A program made the translations under genes and the position numbers. Shown here piece after piece: positions 41,562-51,044 of a stretch of DNA of 64,000 nucleotides (position 1 is the stretch's first letter; the number at the start of each line of letters is the position of its first letter). Below the pieces are notes generated by a model, which saw only the letters and a program-made list of their open reading frames with translations, had not been told where the DNA came from and made no database searches. Source of the stretch: Nevskia sp. (lineage in GTDB: Bacteria; Pseudomonadota; Gammaproteobacteria; Nevskiales; Nevskiaceae); NCBI GenBank assembly GCA_031291075.1, contig JARLJS010000186.1:1-64000 (forward strand). Reading direction: 5' to 3'.

Positions 41562-42755
41562 ATGCCGGCCAAGGCGGCGGTCGATATTGCAATGGAATTG
41601 CATGCAGAGGCGCCTCACGCTCCGCCGGAGGAGAAGGGCAGCGGCTGGATGCAGAGCCGCGCCGAGATGCTGCGCAGCGACAAGCCCTGGTTCAGGTTTG
41701 CGCTGAGGCTGCACGCCTTCTACCTCACGACCGTACTGCACGTCATGCTCGGCATGATGATGGCGCTGTCGACCTGGTTCGGCATCGAACCGCTGGCGGT
41801 CACCCTCAACTGCATCGTCGCGCTGGCGCTGAGCGACGCGCTGTTCTTCTACATCCTGAAGAGCGGCTACAACATGCGCTTGCGCGATCCCACCATGATC
41901 GTGCCGCGCTGCGTGGCGGTCATCGCCACCATGTTGTACGCGCAGATCTACGTCGGCCACACCAAGGCCTGCTGCGTCTTCGTCATCATCCTCACCTTCG
42001 TGCTGGCCGGCTCGCACGCCGCCCTGCGCACCATGCTGCGGCTCAACCTGCTCACCGTGCTGGCCGCTACCATCCCGCTGATGCGGCGGGTGGAGGGAGC
42101 GCGCTTCGAGGGCCACGCCGAGCTGATCAACTGGCTGTCGTTCACCTGCTCGCTGCCGGCGGCGGTGGTCGCCGGCGGCGCCATCAACACGCTGCGCCGC
42201 AGCCTGGCCTTCAGCAACGTGCGTCTGACCGAGCTGGCCACCACCGACGAGCTCACCGGCGCCTACAACCGCCGCTACGTCACTGAGCTGATGACGCACG
42301 AGTACCATCGCTACACGCGCGTGGGCGCGCCCTTCTGCGTCTGCCTGCTCGACCTCGACCATTTCAAGCGCATCAACGACATCTTCGGCCACCAGGCCGG
42401 CGACGCCGCGCTGAAGGCATTCACCGCCGCCGCCACCGCGGCCAAGCGCGAAGGCGACCTGTTCTCGCGCTGGGGCGGGGAGGAGTTCCTGCTGTTCATG
42501 CCACAGTGCAACCTGGCCGCGGCGCGCACCTGCGCCGAGCGCATCCGCCGCGAGACGGAGGAACTGTGCATCGCGGACTGCCCGCCGGAGCTGCGCGTCA
42601 GCGTTTCCGTCGGCGTGGCCGAGTATTCTCCGGGAGAATCGGTGGCCGCCCTGGTGGAGCGGGCCGACCAGGCGCTGTACCGCGCCAAGCAGGGTGGACG
42701 CAACCGCGTCGAGGCGGCGTCGCCGGTGCTGTTGACTACCGCTCAGCCGGCGTAG
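41562..42755 (+). CDS. Membrane diguanylate cyclase
   Basis: The 397-residue protein has about five hydrophobic helices in the first 210 residues and a C-terminal GGDEF domain. The domain starts LATTDELTGAYNRRYVTELM, has LLDLDHFKRINDIFG, and the active-site motif GGEEF. The inhibitory site RxxD (REGD) lies five residues before GGEEF, so activity is likely feedback-inhibited by cyclic di-GMP. It should synthesise c-di-GMP in response to an unknown membrane signal. GGGAGG precedes the ATG. Its last 20 bp overlap the end of the convergent hydroxylase gene. Confidence 0.93.
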   Translation: MPAKAAVDIAMELHAEAPHAPPEEKGSGWMQSRAEMLRSDKPWFRFALRLHAFYLTTVLHVMLGMMMALSTWFGIEPLAVTLNCIVALALSDALFFYILKSGYNMRLRDPTMIVPRCVAVIATMLYAQIYVGHTKACCVFVIILTFVLAGSHAALRTMLRLNLLTVLAATIPLMRRVEGARFEGHAELINWLSFTCSLPAAVVAGGAINTLRRSLAFSNVRLTELATTDELTGAYNRRYVTELMTHEYHRYTRVGAPFCVCLLDLDHFKRINDIFGHQAGDAALKAFTAAATAAKREGDLFSRWGGEEFLLFMPQCNLAAARTCAERIRRETEELCIADCPPELRVSVSVGVAEYSPGESVAALVERADQALYRAKQGGRNRVEAASPVLLTTAQPA

Positions 42756-43674
42756 GCGCGGACCGCAATCCGCGGGGCCGCGGCGCCGGGCGCACCCATT
42801 CCGGCGGCGCCCACAGGTGCTTCAGGCGCAGGGCCAGCGGCCCGGGGCGTAGCACGTCCTTCCACATATCGATGAACTCGTGGAAGTTGAGTGTGAGCGG
42901 GTTGTAGCTGTGGACCTGGCGCGGAATGCCGTAGACCTCCGGCTCCAGCTCCGGCTCCCAGGTGCCGAACCAGCGGTCGAACACGATCAGCACGCCGCCG
43001 TAGTTCTTGTCGATGTACTGCGGGTTCCTGCCGTGGTGCACGCGGTGGTTGGCCGGCGTGTCGAACACGTACTCGATCCAGGAGGGCAGCCGGCCGACGG
43101 CGTCGGTGTGGACGAAATACTGGTAGGACAGGTCCACCGCGTAGAGGAAGAACACCACGCCCGGCGGCAGCCCCAGCAACACCAGCGGCATGAAGAACAG
43201 CCACCAGCCGGTGAGGGGATAGAGCAGGCTCTGCCGCATCGCCATGGTGAAGTTCATGTGCTCGCCGCTGTGGTGTACCACGTGGGCGCTCCAGAACCAG
43301 CGCACGCGGTGGCTGGTGCGGTGGAACCAGTAGTAGCAGAACTCCACCACGACGAAGATCGGCAGGATGGTCCAGCCGTTCACCGGCAGGTCGAACAGCC
43401 GGTGGCGGTAGAACCAGGCCGCCGCCGTGGCCACGAACAGGCCATGGGCGATCACCTCGAACACCTGGTACGAAGCGCCGAGGGAAAGGTTGGCGGCGAT
43501 CTCCTTCCAATGGAATTGCGTGCGCTGGCCGCGGCGGCGCATCACCTGCCATTCCAGCGCGAAGGCGAGCACGAACACCGGCGTCATGCCGATCAGCACC
43601 ACCTGCTTCCAGTCGACCTGCGGGCCCAGCGAGGCCTCGATCATCCCCACCCAGTCTTGCACCCACTCCGTCAT
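42736..43674 (-). CDS. Fatty acid hydroxylase / sterol desaturase family protein
   Basis: This 312-residue membrane diiron oxygenase has the family histidine boxes: WFHRTSHRVRWFW, HVVHHSGEHMNF, a His in FVHTDAVGR, and ANHRVHHGRNPQYIDKNYGG. Hydrophobic helices precede and separate them. Members hydroxylate or desaturate lipids, sterols and hopanoid-like substrates; the substrate here is unknown. ATG 43674 is chosen from conservation. It is divergent from an AraC regulator 95 bp away that may control it. Confidence 0.88.
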   Translation of the reverse strand: MTEWVQDWVGMIEASLGPQVDWKQVVLIGMTPVFVLAFALEWQVMRRRGQRTQFHWKEIAANLSLGASYQVFEVIAHGLFVATAAAWFYRHRLFDLPVNGWTILPIFVVVEFCYYWFHRTSHRVRWFWSAHVVHHSGEHMNFTMAMRQSLLYPLTGWWLFFMPLVLLGLPPGVVFFLYAVDLSYQYFVHTDAVGRLPSWIEYVFDTPANHRVHHGRNPQYIDKNYGGVLIVFDRWFGTWEPELEPEVYGIPRQVHSYNPLTLNFHEFIDMWKDVLRPGPLALRLKHLWAPPEWVRPAPRPRGLRSAPTPAER

Positions 43675-43769
43675 GGCCGCGCTCCTTCCGGTTTCCGGTC
43701 GGGCCAATTCTGCGCATTGCGCATACGAGCGGATTGACGGCCGTGGCCAAGTTTTTGACACTTCTCGCC

Positions 43770-44786
43770 ATGACACGGACAGCAGACACAGCCCTGCGCG
43801 GCGTGGTGCCCAGCACCTACGTGCGCCTGCTGTTCGAATACCTCGAACGGCACGGTCACCAGGCCCGTACCGTGCTGGGCGAGGATCCGCCGGCCGCCGG
43901 CGACCGCGGGCTTGGCCGCTACCCGGTGGCGCGCTGGCGCGCGCTGCTGGAGCGCGCCGCCGCGCGGTTGCAGGACCCGCTGCTGGGCCTGCACCTGGGC
44001 CGGACCATCACGCCGGCCCACTTCGGCGTGATGGGTTATGTGCTGCTCGCCTGCCCGAGCCTGGGCGCGGCCTTGCTGCGCTTCCAGCAGTATCAGCGCC
44101 TGCTGTACGACGTGAACCCGATGCGCCACACCGTCGCGGCCGACGCGGTCACGCTGGAGTGGGGCGTCGAGAGCGGGCACCCGGGCCCGTTGGTGGACGA
44201 ATGCGCCATCACCGCCCTGGTGCAGTTCTCGCGCGACATCACCGGCAGGCGCGGCGCGCCGCTCGGCGTGGAATTCGTCAATCCACAGCCGCCGGACCTG
44301 CGGCCGTACCGCGCCTACTTCGGTTGCCCGGTGCAGTTCGACCGGCCGCTGACACGGGTGCGGCTGGCGCCGGCCATGCTCGCCCTGCCCCTGCGCCAGC
44401 CCGACCCGGCGCTGCTCGGCGTGCTGCAGGGTCAGGCCGATGCGCTGCTGGCGGAACTGCCGCAGGAAGATGATTTCGAGCGCGCCGTGCGCCGCTGCGT
44501 GGCGCGGCTGGCGCGCGAGGGCGAGCCGAGCTTGCAGCGCGTCGCCGACGAGCTGCACCTGTCGCCGCGCACGCTGCATCGGCGGCTGGAGCAGAACGGC
44601 AGGAACTTCCGCGAACTGCTGGAGGACACGCGCCGTCACCTGGCGGACGACTATCTGCGCGACCCGCGCCTGCGCATGGTGGAGATCGCCCTGCTGCTCG
44701 GCTATTCGGAGCAGAGCGCCTTCACCCGCGCCTACCGCCGCTGGACCGGCAGCACGCCCAAGCGGGCGCGCCGTCAGCCGCCCTGA
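43770..44786 (+). CDS. AraC-family transcriptional regulator
   Basis: The 338-residue protein has an N-terminal arabinose-binding-like domain of the OruR/ArgR-type subgroup (YVRLLFEYLERHGHQARTVL, FGVMGYVLLACPSLGAALLR) and a C-terminal pair of helix-turn-helix motifs (SLQRVADELHLSPRTLHRRL and MVEIALLLGYSEQSAFTRAY). The frame opens at TTG 43734; ATG 43770 is preferred because conserved sequence starts there. It is divergent from the hydroxylase at 42736-43674. A paralogue at 49958-51013 is divergent from a BVMO. Confidence 0.87.
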   Translation: MTRTADTALRGVVPSTYVRLLFEYLERHGHQARTVLGEDPPAAGDRGLGRYPVARWRALLERAAARLQDPLLGLHLGRTITPAHFGVMGYVLLACPSLGAALLRFQQYQRLLYDVNPMRHTVAADAVTLEWGVESGHPGPLVDECAITALVQFSRDITGRRGAPLGVEFVNPQPPDLRPYRAYFGCPVQFDRPLTRVRLAPAMLALPLRQPDPALLGVLQGQADALLAELPQEDDFERAVRRCVARLAREGEPSLQRVADELHLSPRTLHRRLEQNGRNFRELLEDTRRHLADDYLRDPRLRMVEIALLLGYSEQSAFTRAYRRWTGSTPKRARRQPP

Positions 44787-44809
44787 GGCATCGGCGCGAA
44801 ATTCAATAT

Positions 44810-44933
44810 CCCTCTCTCTTTGGGAGAGGGGCAGGGGTGAGGGCGGCACTGCCGCAAGGTTGACTACGGCTGAAGCGGAGCGCCCTCACCCGCGCCTTGC
44901 GGCGCGGTCTCTCCCAGGGGGATAGGCGAGAGG
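44810..44933. repeat. 125-bp CCTCTCCC-type palindromic repeat, copy 1
   Basis: Starts CCCTCTCTCTTTGGGAGAGG and continues with GGTGAGGGCGGCAC, ending with CGCCCTCACCCGCGCC...TCTCCC. GAGGGCG and CGCCCTC make a long-range stem, with GGGAGAGG and CTCTCCC outside it. Nearly the same element is at 48099-48222. Both lie between convergent genes. Confidence 0.85.
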
Positions 44934-45006
44934 AGATGGGACATCACCTTGTCGTTCATTCGGGGGACATCGGCCCGCCGTTTCCTCCGTGCGGCGCGGC
45001 CGGCGG

Positions 45007-45447
45007 CTACATCACCGTCTTGAGAAACCCCGCGAACAACACGGCAAAGCCGCCGATCTCACCGGCGATCAGCAGCCACATATAGGTGGTGATGACGGCG
45101 CCGGGCAGGGTGAACGCGCCCAACCGGTGGGGTTTGCGCAGCTGGTTGTCGGTGTCGCGCAGCACGCCGTGCACGATGTAGGCGAGCACCGCCGAGGCGA
45201 AGAACAGCAGCGGCAGGCTCACCGCCCACACCGTCGCCCGCGGCGACAGCGGCGAGTAGGGCACGAACTCGCGCAGCAGCAGGGAGGCGAAGGAATACAT
45301 CAGCGCGGTGCGATGCGCGATGTCCACGTAGACCGGTGCGCGCGCCTCCGGGTCGCCGGCGATGCACAGGTACTTCCAAACGCCGGTGAGCAGGCCGGTG
45401 AGAAAGAACAGGCCGGCGGCGAGCAGGCACAGCGTGGCGGCGGTCAT
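45007..45447 (-). CDS. Conserved membrane protein of unknown function
   Basis: The 146-residue protein has four membrane helices (LCLLAAGLFFLTGLLTGVW, ALMYSFASLLLREFVP, VWAVSLPLLFFASAVLAYIV, LPGAVITTYMWLLIAGEIGG). Charged loops contain KYLCIAGDPEARAPVYVDIA-HR and RDTDNQLRKPHRLG. No enzymatic motif is seen. ATG 45447 is chosen because hydrophobic, family-like sequence begins there. It is divergent from a patatin gene. Confidence 0.7.
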   Translation of the reverse strand: MTAATLCLLAAGLFFLTGLLTGVWKYLCIAGDPEARAPVYVDIAHRTALMYSFASLLLREFVPYSPLSPRATVWAVSLPLLFFASAVLAYIVHGVLRDTDNQLRKPHRLGAFTLPGAVITTYMWLLIAGEIGGFAVLFAGFLKTVM

Positions 45448-45598
45448 GGCGCGGATCCTCGAAGGCGGACGGTGGGCGGCGGGGTTCCGGCAAAGTGTGA
45501 TCTGAGCCCGGGCTTTCCTTTTCCCGCATCCCCTATTATCGGTGGCGGGGATCACAGACACACAAGCCGGGCTCGACCGGACAGGGGAGGATTTTGCC

Positions 45599-47278
45599 GT
45601 GGATGCAGCAGCGGATACGTTCAGGATCGGGTTGGCCATGGCGGGCGCGGCGTCGGCGGGGGCCTACACCGCCGGCGCCCTGGACGTGCTGTTCGAAGCG
45701 CTCGACACCTGGTACGACGCCAAGGACCGCGGCGACGACGTGCCGCGGCACAAGGTGTCGCTGGAGGTGGCCAGCGGCGCTTCGGCGGGCGCCATGTGCG
45801 CCGCCCTGCTGGCGATCGCGGCGCCCTACGATTTTCCGCATGCGCGGCTCAACGCGCAGCGCGAGCCCAACGCCGAGGCGCTGCGCAATCCCTTCTACCG
45901 CGCCTGGGTGGAGGATATCGGCATCGCGCCGATGCTGGACACGGGCGACCTGGCCGGCGGCGGCATGCCCTCGTTGCTCAACAGCGACGTGATCGAGCGC
46001 ATCGTGACGGAGAGCCTGGGCTACTCGGCGCGGCGTCGCGAGCGGCCCTACATCGCGCGGCCGCTGGTGACGCGCTTCACCCTCGGCAACCTGCGCGGCG
46101 TGCCGTACCATGTCACCTATCGCGGCCTCAAGCCGGCCAGTGACGTGATGCGTGCGCACAGCGACTACCAGGGCTTCCTGGTGGGCGGCGCCGCGCCGGC
46201 AGAGCTGCCGCCGCACCTGTGGGGGCATCCCGCGGTCTGCCCAGAGACCGCCAGCGGCGGCTCGGCCGCGTGGCAGCGGCTGGGCGAGGCGGCGGTGGCC
46301 TCCGGTGCCTTTCCGGCCTTTCTGCGGGCCAAGAAGCTGTCGCGCCCGGGCGACGACTACAGCCGCCGCGAGTTCGGCGATGCCTCCGCGCCGGAGGGCG
46401 AGCCGCGCTCGGTATGTGTACAGCCGGCATGGAAGAACGATACGGTGCCGTCGCAGTACGATTACGTCAGCATCGACGGCGGCATGTTCAACAATGAGCC
46501 TTTCGCGCTGGCCCGCGAGGTGGTGGCGGGTGGCTACGGCAGGAGCAATCCGCGCCAGGGTTCGGCGGCGGACGGCGCGGTGGTGATGATCGCGCCCTTC
46601 GTGTCGCGGCCGGGCGACGGCGAGGAGCCGGCGCCCGAGCCCTGGCACAACCTGCTCATGCCCCTGTTCTACTCCTTCATCGCGCAATGCCGTTTCTCGC
46701 CGGCCGACCTGGCGCTGGCCCAGGACGAGAGCATCTACAGCCGCTTTCTGATCGCGCCGGTGGATTCCGCCGCACCCCAGGCGTCGCCCTACTGGATCGC
46801 CAGCGGCCCGCTGCAGGGGTTCTTCGGCTTCTTCCACCGGGAATTCCGCAAGCACGACTACCAGCTCGGGCGCCGCAACTGTCAGCGCTTCCTGCGCGAG
46901 GATTTCCGCCTGCCGGCGGACAATCCGATCGTGGCGAACGGCTACGCCCCGGTGTCGGCGCAGCAGCGGGCCGCCTGGACCGACGCCAAGGGCGAACTGC
47001 CGATCATCCCCTTGCTGGGGCCGCTGCAGCAGGAGGAGCCGTTGTGCGACTGGCCGGCCGGCCAGTTCCGCGTCGACGACGTGATGGACGCGGTGGAGGC
47101 GCGCGTGGACGCCGTGGTGCGCTACTATCGCGAAGCCGCCGCGGCCTCCGCCGGCGGCTGGCTGGCGCGGCAGGGCGCGCGGGCCTGCCTGTCGGCCGGC
47201 TGGCTGGCGTTGCGTCCGCAAGTGATCGGCAGTCTGCGCCAGAATATCGAGGGCGCGCGCCGCGCACAGCTGCTGTAA
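45599..47278 (+). CDS. Patatin-like phospholipase
   Basis: The 559-residue protein has the patatin catalytic dyad: oxyanion loop GLAMAGAASAGAYTAGALDV, Ser in the elbow VASGASAGAMCAALLA, and Asp in the DGG motif of YVSIDGGMFNNEPFALARE. Members hydrolyse acyl chains of phospholipids or act as effectors. There is no signal peptide. GTG 45599 is chosen because GGGGAGG lies 8 bp before it; an upstream GTG at 45542 is possible. It is larger than typical patatins because of the C-terminal region of about 200 residues. yhhQ follows 45 bp downstream. Confidence 0.87.
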   Translation: MDAAADTFRIGLAMAGAASAGAYTAGALDVLFEALDTWYDAKDRGDDVPRHKVSLEVASGASAGAMCAALLAIAAPYDFPHARLNAQREPNAEALRNPFYRAWVEDIGIAPMLDTGDLAGGGMPSLLNSDVIERIVTESLGYSARRRERPYIARPLVTRFTLGNLRGVPYHVTYRGLKPASDVMRAHSDYQGFLVGGAAPAELPPHLWGHPAVCPETASGGSAAWQRLGEAAVASGAFPAFLRAKKLSRPGDDYSRREFGDASAPEGEPRSVCVQPAWKNDTVPSQYDYVSIDGGMFNNEPFALAREVVAGGYGRSNPRQGSAADGAVVMIAPFVSRPGDGEEPAPEPWHNLLMPLFYSFIAQCRFSPADLALAQDESIYSRFLIAPVDSAAPQASPYWIASGPLQGFFGFFHREFRKHDYQLGRRNCQRFLREDFRLPADNPIVANGYAPVSAQQRAAWTDAKGELPIIPLLGPLQQEEPLCDWPAGQFRVDDVMDAVEARVDAVVRYYREAAAASAGGWLARQGARACLSAGWLALRPQVIGSLRQNIEGARRAQLL

Positions 47279-47323
47279 GCCGCGGGGGCTGCGGCCTCCA
47301 CGACACCAAACAAAAAGGGTTCT

Positions 47324-48064
47324 ATGCGTAGCTTCCGCTATTACGATTTCCTGATGGCGGGCATGGTGGCGGTGCTGCTCTGCTCCAACCTGATCGGGCC
47401 GGCCAAGGTCTGCACGCTGGCGCTGCCGCTGGTGGGCGCGCTGAGCTTTGGCGCCGGCAACCTGTTCTTCCCGATCAGCTACATCTTCGGCGACGTGATG
47501 ACCGAGGTCTACGGCTACGCCCGCGCCCGCCGCGCCATCTGGGCCGGTTTCGCGGCGATGGTCTTCGCCACCCTGATGACGCAGTTCATCCTGCGCGTGC
47601 CGCCCAGCCCGCGCGAGCCGTTCAACGCCGTGCTGCAGCCGGCGCTGGAGACGGTGTTCGGCGGCACCTGGCGCATCGTCGCCGCCAGCATGCTGGCTTA
47701 CTGGGTGGGGGACTTCGTCAATTCATTCGTGATGGCCAAGATGAAGCTGCTCACCAACGGCCGCCATCTGTGGACGCGGGCCTGGGGCTCCACCATCTGC
47801 GGCCAGGCGGTGGATTCGGCGCTGTTCTATCCGATGGCCTTCTACGGTATCTGGACCCACCAGAACCTGATCGCCGTGATGCTGTTCAACTTCGCCTTCA
47901 AGGTATCGGTCGAGGTGTTGTTCACGCCGTTGACCTACCTCATCGTCAACAGCCTCAAGCGGGCAGAGGACGTCGACACCTACGACCACGGCACCCGTTT
48001 TACCCCGTTCTCGCTCAAGGACGAGGGCGAGCGGCACCGTTACCACGGGGTGGGGGAGGCGTGA
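47324..48064 (+). CDS. Queuosine precursor transporter (YhhQ/VUT family)
   Basis: The 246-residue protein has six membrane helices and the family pattern: LLCSNLIGPAKV, FPISYIFGDVMTEVYGYARA, WVGDFVNSFVMAKMKLLTNG and TICGQAVDSALFYPMAFYG. It imports preQ0/preQ1 for queuosine tRNA modification in characterised homologues. A CCTCTCCC-type repeat lies downstream. Confidence 0.9.
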   Translation: MRSFRYYDFLMAGMVAVLLCSNLIGPAKVCTLALPLVGALSFGAGNLFFPISYIFGDVMTEVYGYARARRAIWAGFAAMVFATLMTQFILRVPPSPREPFNAVLQPALETVFGGTWRIVAASMLAYWVGDFVNSFVMAKMKLLTNGRHLWTRAWGSTICGQAVDSALFYPMAFYGIWTHQNLIAVMLFNFAFKVSVEVLFTPLTYLIVNSLKRAEDVDTYDHGTRFTPFSLKDEGERHRYHGVGEA

Positions 48065-48098
48065 TGTGTCCCGCAGGAATAGACCGTCACGGTTACAT

Positions 48099-48222
48099 CC
48101 CCTCTCCCTCTGGGAGAGGGGTAGGGGTGAGGGCGGCACGCCCGGAAGGGTTTGGACCGGGCTGAAGCGGCGCGCCCTCACCCGCGCCTGCGGCGCGGCC
48201 TCTCCCAGAGGGAGAGGCGGGA
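48099..48222. repeat. 125-bp CCTCTCCC-type palindromic repeat, copy 2
   Basis: Starts CCCCTCTCCCTCTGGGAGAG and ends CTCTCCCAGAGGGAGAGG. Inner stems GAGGGCG/CGCCCTC match copy 1 at 44810-44933, with diverged bases in the central loop. It lies between the convergent yhhQ-like gene and the BVMO gene. Confidence 0.85.
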
Positions 48223-48250
48223 AGGCGGCTGTTGAATTATCGAGCCGGCA

Positions 48251-49792
48251 CTAGCCGGTCGCAGCCGGCACCTTCACCTTGCCCTTGCTAGGCTGCTTGC
48301 CGCAGCTCACCCACTCGTACTCGGCGGCGTCGACGCGCTGGGTGCGCAGCCAGAACCGCCAGGTCGACCAGGGCCAGATGGTGAAGTTCACGCCCTCGGC
48401 GGTCTGGTACCAGCTTTGGCAGCCGGTGGACCATACCGAGCGTTTGAGGTTCTGCTGCAGCGTGTCGTTGAATGTGCGCTGCACCTCGGGCTTCAAGTCC
48501 AGGTAGTCGGCCTTGTTGCGCTCAAGCTGCCGCAGGCATTCCAGGATGTAGTGCACCTGCGCTTCGATCATGAAGATGATCGAGTTGTGGCCGAGCGCGC
48601 TGCCGGGGCCCACCAGCATGAACATGTTGGGATAGCCGGACACCACCGTGCCGAGATAGGCCTCCGGTGCGCGCTGCCAGTCCTGCCCCAGCGTATGCCC
48701 GTCGCGGCCGGTGAGGGTGAAGTTGTTCATGTAGACGCGCGGGTCGACCACGAAGCCGGTGCCGAGCACGATGCAGTCGGCCGGACGTTCCACGCCGTCC
48801 TGCGTTACCACGCTGTGGGCGCGGACTTCGCGGATGCTGTCGGTGACCAGCTCGACATTGGGCCGGTTGAAGGTCGGGTAATAGACGTTGGAGATCAGCA
48901 CCCGCTTGCAGCCGATGGTGTACTGCGGGGTCAGCTTCTCGCGCAGCGCCGGGTCCTTCACCTGCATGTGCATGAAGCGCAGCACCAGCTTCTGCAGGGT
49001 GCGGGCGATGGCGGGATGGAAGATCGGCCATACCCGCGACTCGTTGCTCCAGTACAGCCGCGCGCGGTGCAGCCGGCGCGCGCCCGGCACCAGGGCGAAG
49101 ATGGCCTTGCGCAGCGCCGAGTAGGCCCGCTCGTCGCGCGGGATGACCCAGGCCGGGGTGCGCTGGAACACGTAGAGCTGCTTCACCTTCGGCGCGATCT
49201 CCGGCACGTACTGGATGGCGCTGCCGCCGGTGCCGATGGACACCACGTTCTTGCCGGCCAGATCGTAGCCATGGTCCCACTGGGCCGAGTGGAACAGCTT
49301 GCCCTTGAACTTGTCCAGGCCGGGGATCTGCGGGATCGCCGGCACGTGCAGCGGCCCGGACGCCAGCACCCAGTGCCGGGCGACGATGGTGTCGCCGGAG
49401 CGCGTGCCGATGATCCAGCGGCCCTGCTCCTGGTCGAACTGTGCCGACACCACCTCCTGGCCGAAACGGATGAAGGGCCGCAGCCGGTAGTCATCGGTGA
49501 CCTTGAGGATGTAGTCCTGGATCTCGCGCCAGCCGGCGTAGCGCTTGCTCCAGTCGGTCTTGGGCGCGAAGGAATAGGAATAGAGGTGCGATTGCACGTC
49601 GCAGGCCGCGCCGGGATAGGTGTTGTCGCGCCAGGTGCCGCCGACCTCGTTGCCCTTCTCGAGGATCACGAAGTCCCCGCGGCCCGCTTCGAGCAGCTTG
49701 ATGGCCATGCACAATCCGCCGAAGCCGGCGCCGACAATGGCGACGTCGACATGGGTGGTCGATGCGGAAGGACGGCCGGCGCTCATGGTCAT
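48251..49792 (-). CDS. Flavin monooxygenase, Baeyer-Villiger type
   Basis: The 513-residue protein has an N-terminal FAD Rossmann motif (VAIVGAGFGGLCMAIKLLE), the type I BVMO fingerprint FKGKLFHSAQWDHG (FxGxxxHxxxW), a second dinucleotide motif VVSIGTGGSAIQYVPEIAP for NADPH, and conserved GGTWRDNTYPGAACDVQSHL. BVMOs insert oxygen next to ketones, giving esters or lactones. Relatives in hydrocarbon degraders act on cyclic and long-chain ketones. It is divergent from an AraC regulator that probably controls it. Confidence 0.93.
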   Translation of the reverse strand: MTMSAGRPSASTTHVDVAIVGAGFGGLCMAIKLLEAGRGDFVILEKGNEVGGTWRDNTYPGAACDVQSHLYSYSFAPKTDWSKRYAGWREIQDYILKVTDDYRLRPFIRFGQEVVSAQFDQEQGRWIIGTRSGDTIVARHWVLASGPLHVPAIPQIPGLDKFKGKLFHSAQWDHGYDLAGKNVVSIGTGGSAIQYVPEIAPKVKQLYVFQRTPAWVIPRDERAYSALRKAIFALVPGARRLHRARLYWSNESRVWPIFHPAIARTLQKLVLRFMHMQVKDPALREKLTPQYTIGCKRVLISNVYYPTFNRPNVELVTDSIREVRAHSVVTQDGVERPADCIVLGTGFVVDPRVYMNNFTLTGRDGHTLGQDWQRAPEAYLGTVVSGYPNMFMLVGPGSALGHNSIIFMIEAQVHYILECLRQLERNKADYLDLKPEVQRTFNDTLQQNLKRSVWSTGCQSWYQTAEGVNFTIWPWSTWRFWLRTQRVDAAEYEWVSCGKQPSKGKVKVPAATG

Positions 49793-49957
49793 ACCTGGGT
49801 TCTCCTCGATTTATTGCGAAGCATTCGCATGCGGCTGACGGCCGCATGGACCAATCTACGGACCGCCCATACCCCGCACCATGCTCGTTTCAGCGCCGGA
49901 TTGACAATTTCGGCCAAGACGCCTTGAATGAGGTTATCGACCGTTCATTGGGGGAAC

Positions 49958-51013
49958 ATGGTCACCCGCTCCATCCTTGGCCTCATGTACACGATGCAGG
50001 GCCTGCGCCAGCTCGGCGAGGATCCCGCGCCGGTGCTGGGGAAGTACGGCCTCGACCTGGACAAGCTCGATCCCAGCGCGCAGATCGACCGGGCGCTGGA
50101 GCTGAGGATCCACGCCGAAATGGCGGAGCGCCTGCACGACCCGCTGGCGGGCCTCAAGGCCGGCCAGTTCTTCGGCTTCACCGGCTATGGCCCGCTGGCG
50201 ATGCTGCTGTTGACCTGCGCCGACACCGAGGAGGCGATCCGGATCGGTGTGCGCTACCAGCGCCTGACCTACCTGTACTGCGCGCTGGAGTTCGAACCGG
50301 GCGAGAAGCTGAGCGCGGTGGTGCTGACGCCCATGCCGCTGCCGCCGCGGGCGTTCCGCTTCCGCGTCGACGGCGAGGTATCCGGCACTGTCAAGCTGAT
50401 GCAGGACATCCAGACCGCCATTGGCGTGAACCTGCGGCCGGAGAGCATCGACATGCCGTATCCGCGCCCGCGCGAGGCACAGTCCTACGAACGCCACTTC
50501 GGCTGCCCGGTGCGCTTCGGCGGCCGCCAAGCGCGCATCTGGATCCGCAACGAGCACCTGCACCTGCGCTTTCCCACCCACGACCCGGCGGCGCACGCGC
50601 TCTACCGCGGCCTGTGCGACCAGCAGTTGCTGCAGCAGCAGAACGCGGTGGACAACTTCGCGCAGAAGGTGCTGCTGCACCTCGACCTGTTCCGCGACAA
50701 GCTGCCGGGGGCGGCGCGGGTGGCGCGCTTCTTCGGCATGCCGGAGCGCAGCTTCCGCCGCCGCTTGAGCGAGGAAGGCACCAGCTTCCGCGCGCTGGTC
50801 AACGACGCCCGCTTCCGGCGCGCCCAGCACCTGCTGCGCGACACCTCGCTGACGGTGGAGGCGGTCGCCGAGCAGCTCGGCTACGCCGAGCCGGCAGCCT
50901 TCATCCACGCCTTCCGGCGCTGGGCCGGGATGGCGCCGATGGCCTTCCGCCACGCCGGCGCGATGGCCGCCCGCCGCCCGCCGGCTTCCCCACGCGCCCG
51001 GCCCAGCGGCTAA
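49958..51013 (+). CDS. AraC-family transcriptional regulator
   Basis: The 351-residue protein is a paralogue of 43770-44786: N-terminal effector domain (FGFTGYGPLAMLLLTCADTE, SYERHFGCPVRFGGRQARIW) and C-terminal AraC DNA-binding domain (VARFFGMPERSFRRRLSEEG, VEAVAEQLGYAEPAAFIHAF). ATG 49958 with GGGGGA upstream is chosen over 49928. Its promoter region is shared with the BVMO. fumarase begins 31 bp downstream. Confidence 0.88.
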   Translation: MVTRSILGLMYTMQGLRQLGEDPAPVLGKYGLDLDKLDPSAQIDRALELRIHAEMAERLHDPLAGLKAGQFFGFTGYGPLAMLLLTCADTEEAIRIGVRYQRLTYLYCALEFEPGEKLSAVVLTPMPLPPRAFRFRVDGEVSGTVKLMQDIQTAIGVNLRPESIDMPYPRPREAQSYERHFGCPVRFGGRQARIWIRNEHLHLRFPTHDPAAHALYRGLCDQQLLQQQNAVDNFAQKVLLHLDLFRDKLPGAARVARFFGMPERSFRRRLSEEGTSFRALVNDARFRRAQHLLRDTSLTVEAVAEQLGYAEPAAFIHAFRRWAGMAPMAFRHAGAMAARRPPASPRARPSG

Positions 51014-51044
51014 AATCGCCCTTTCATCTTCGCTGCGAAACACC

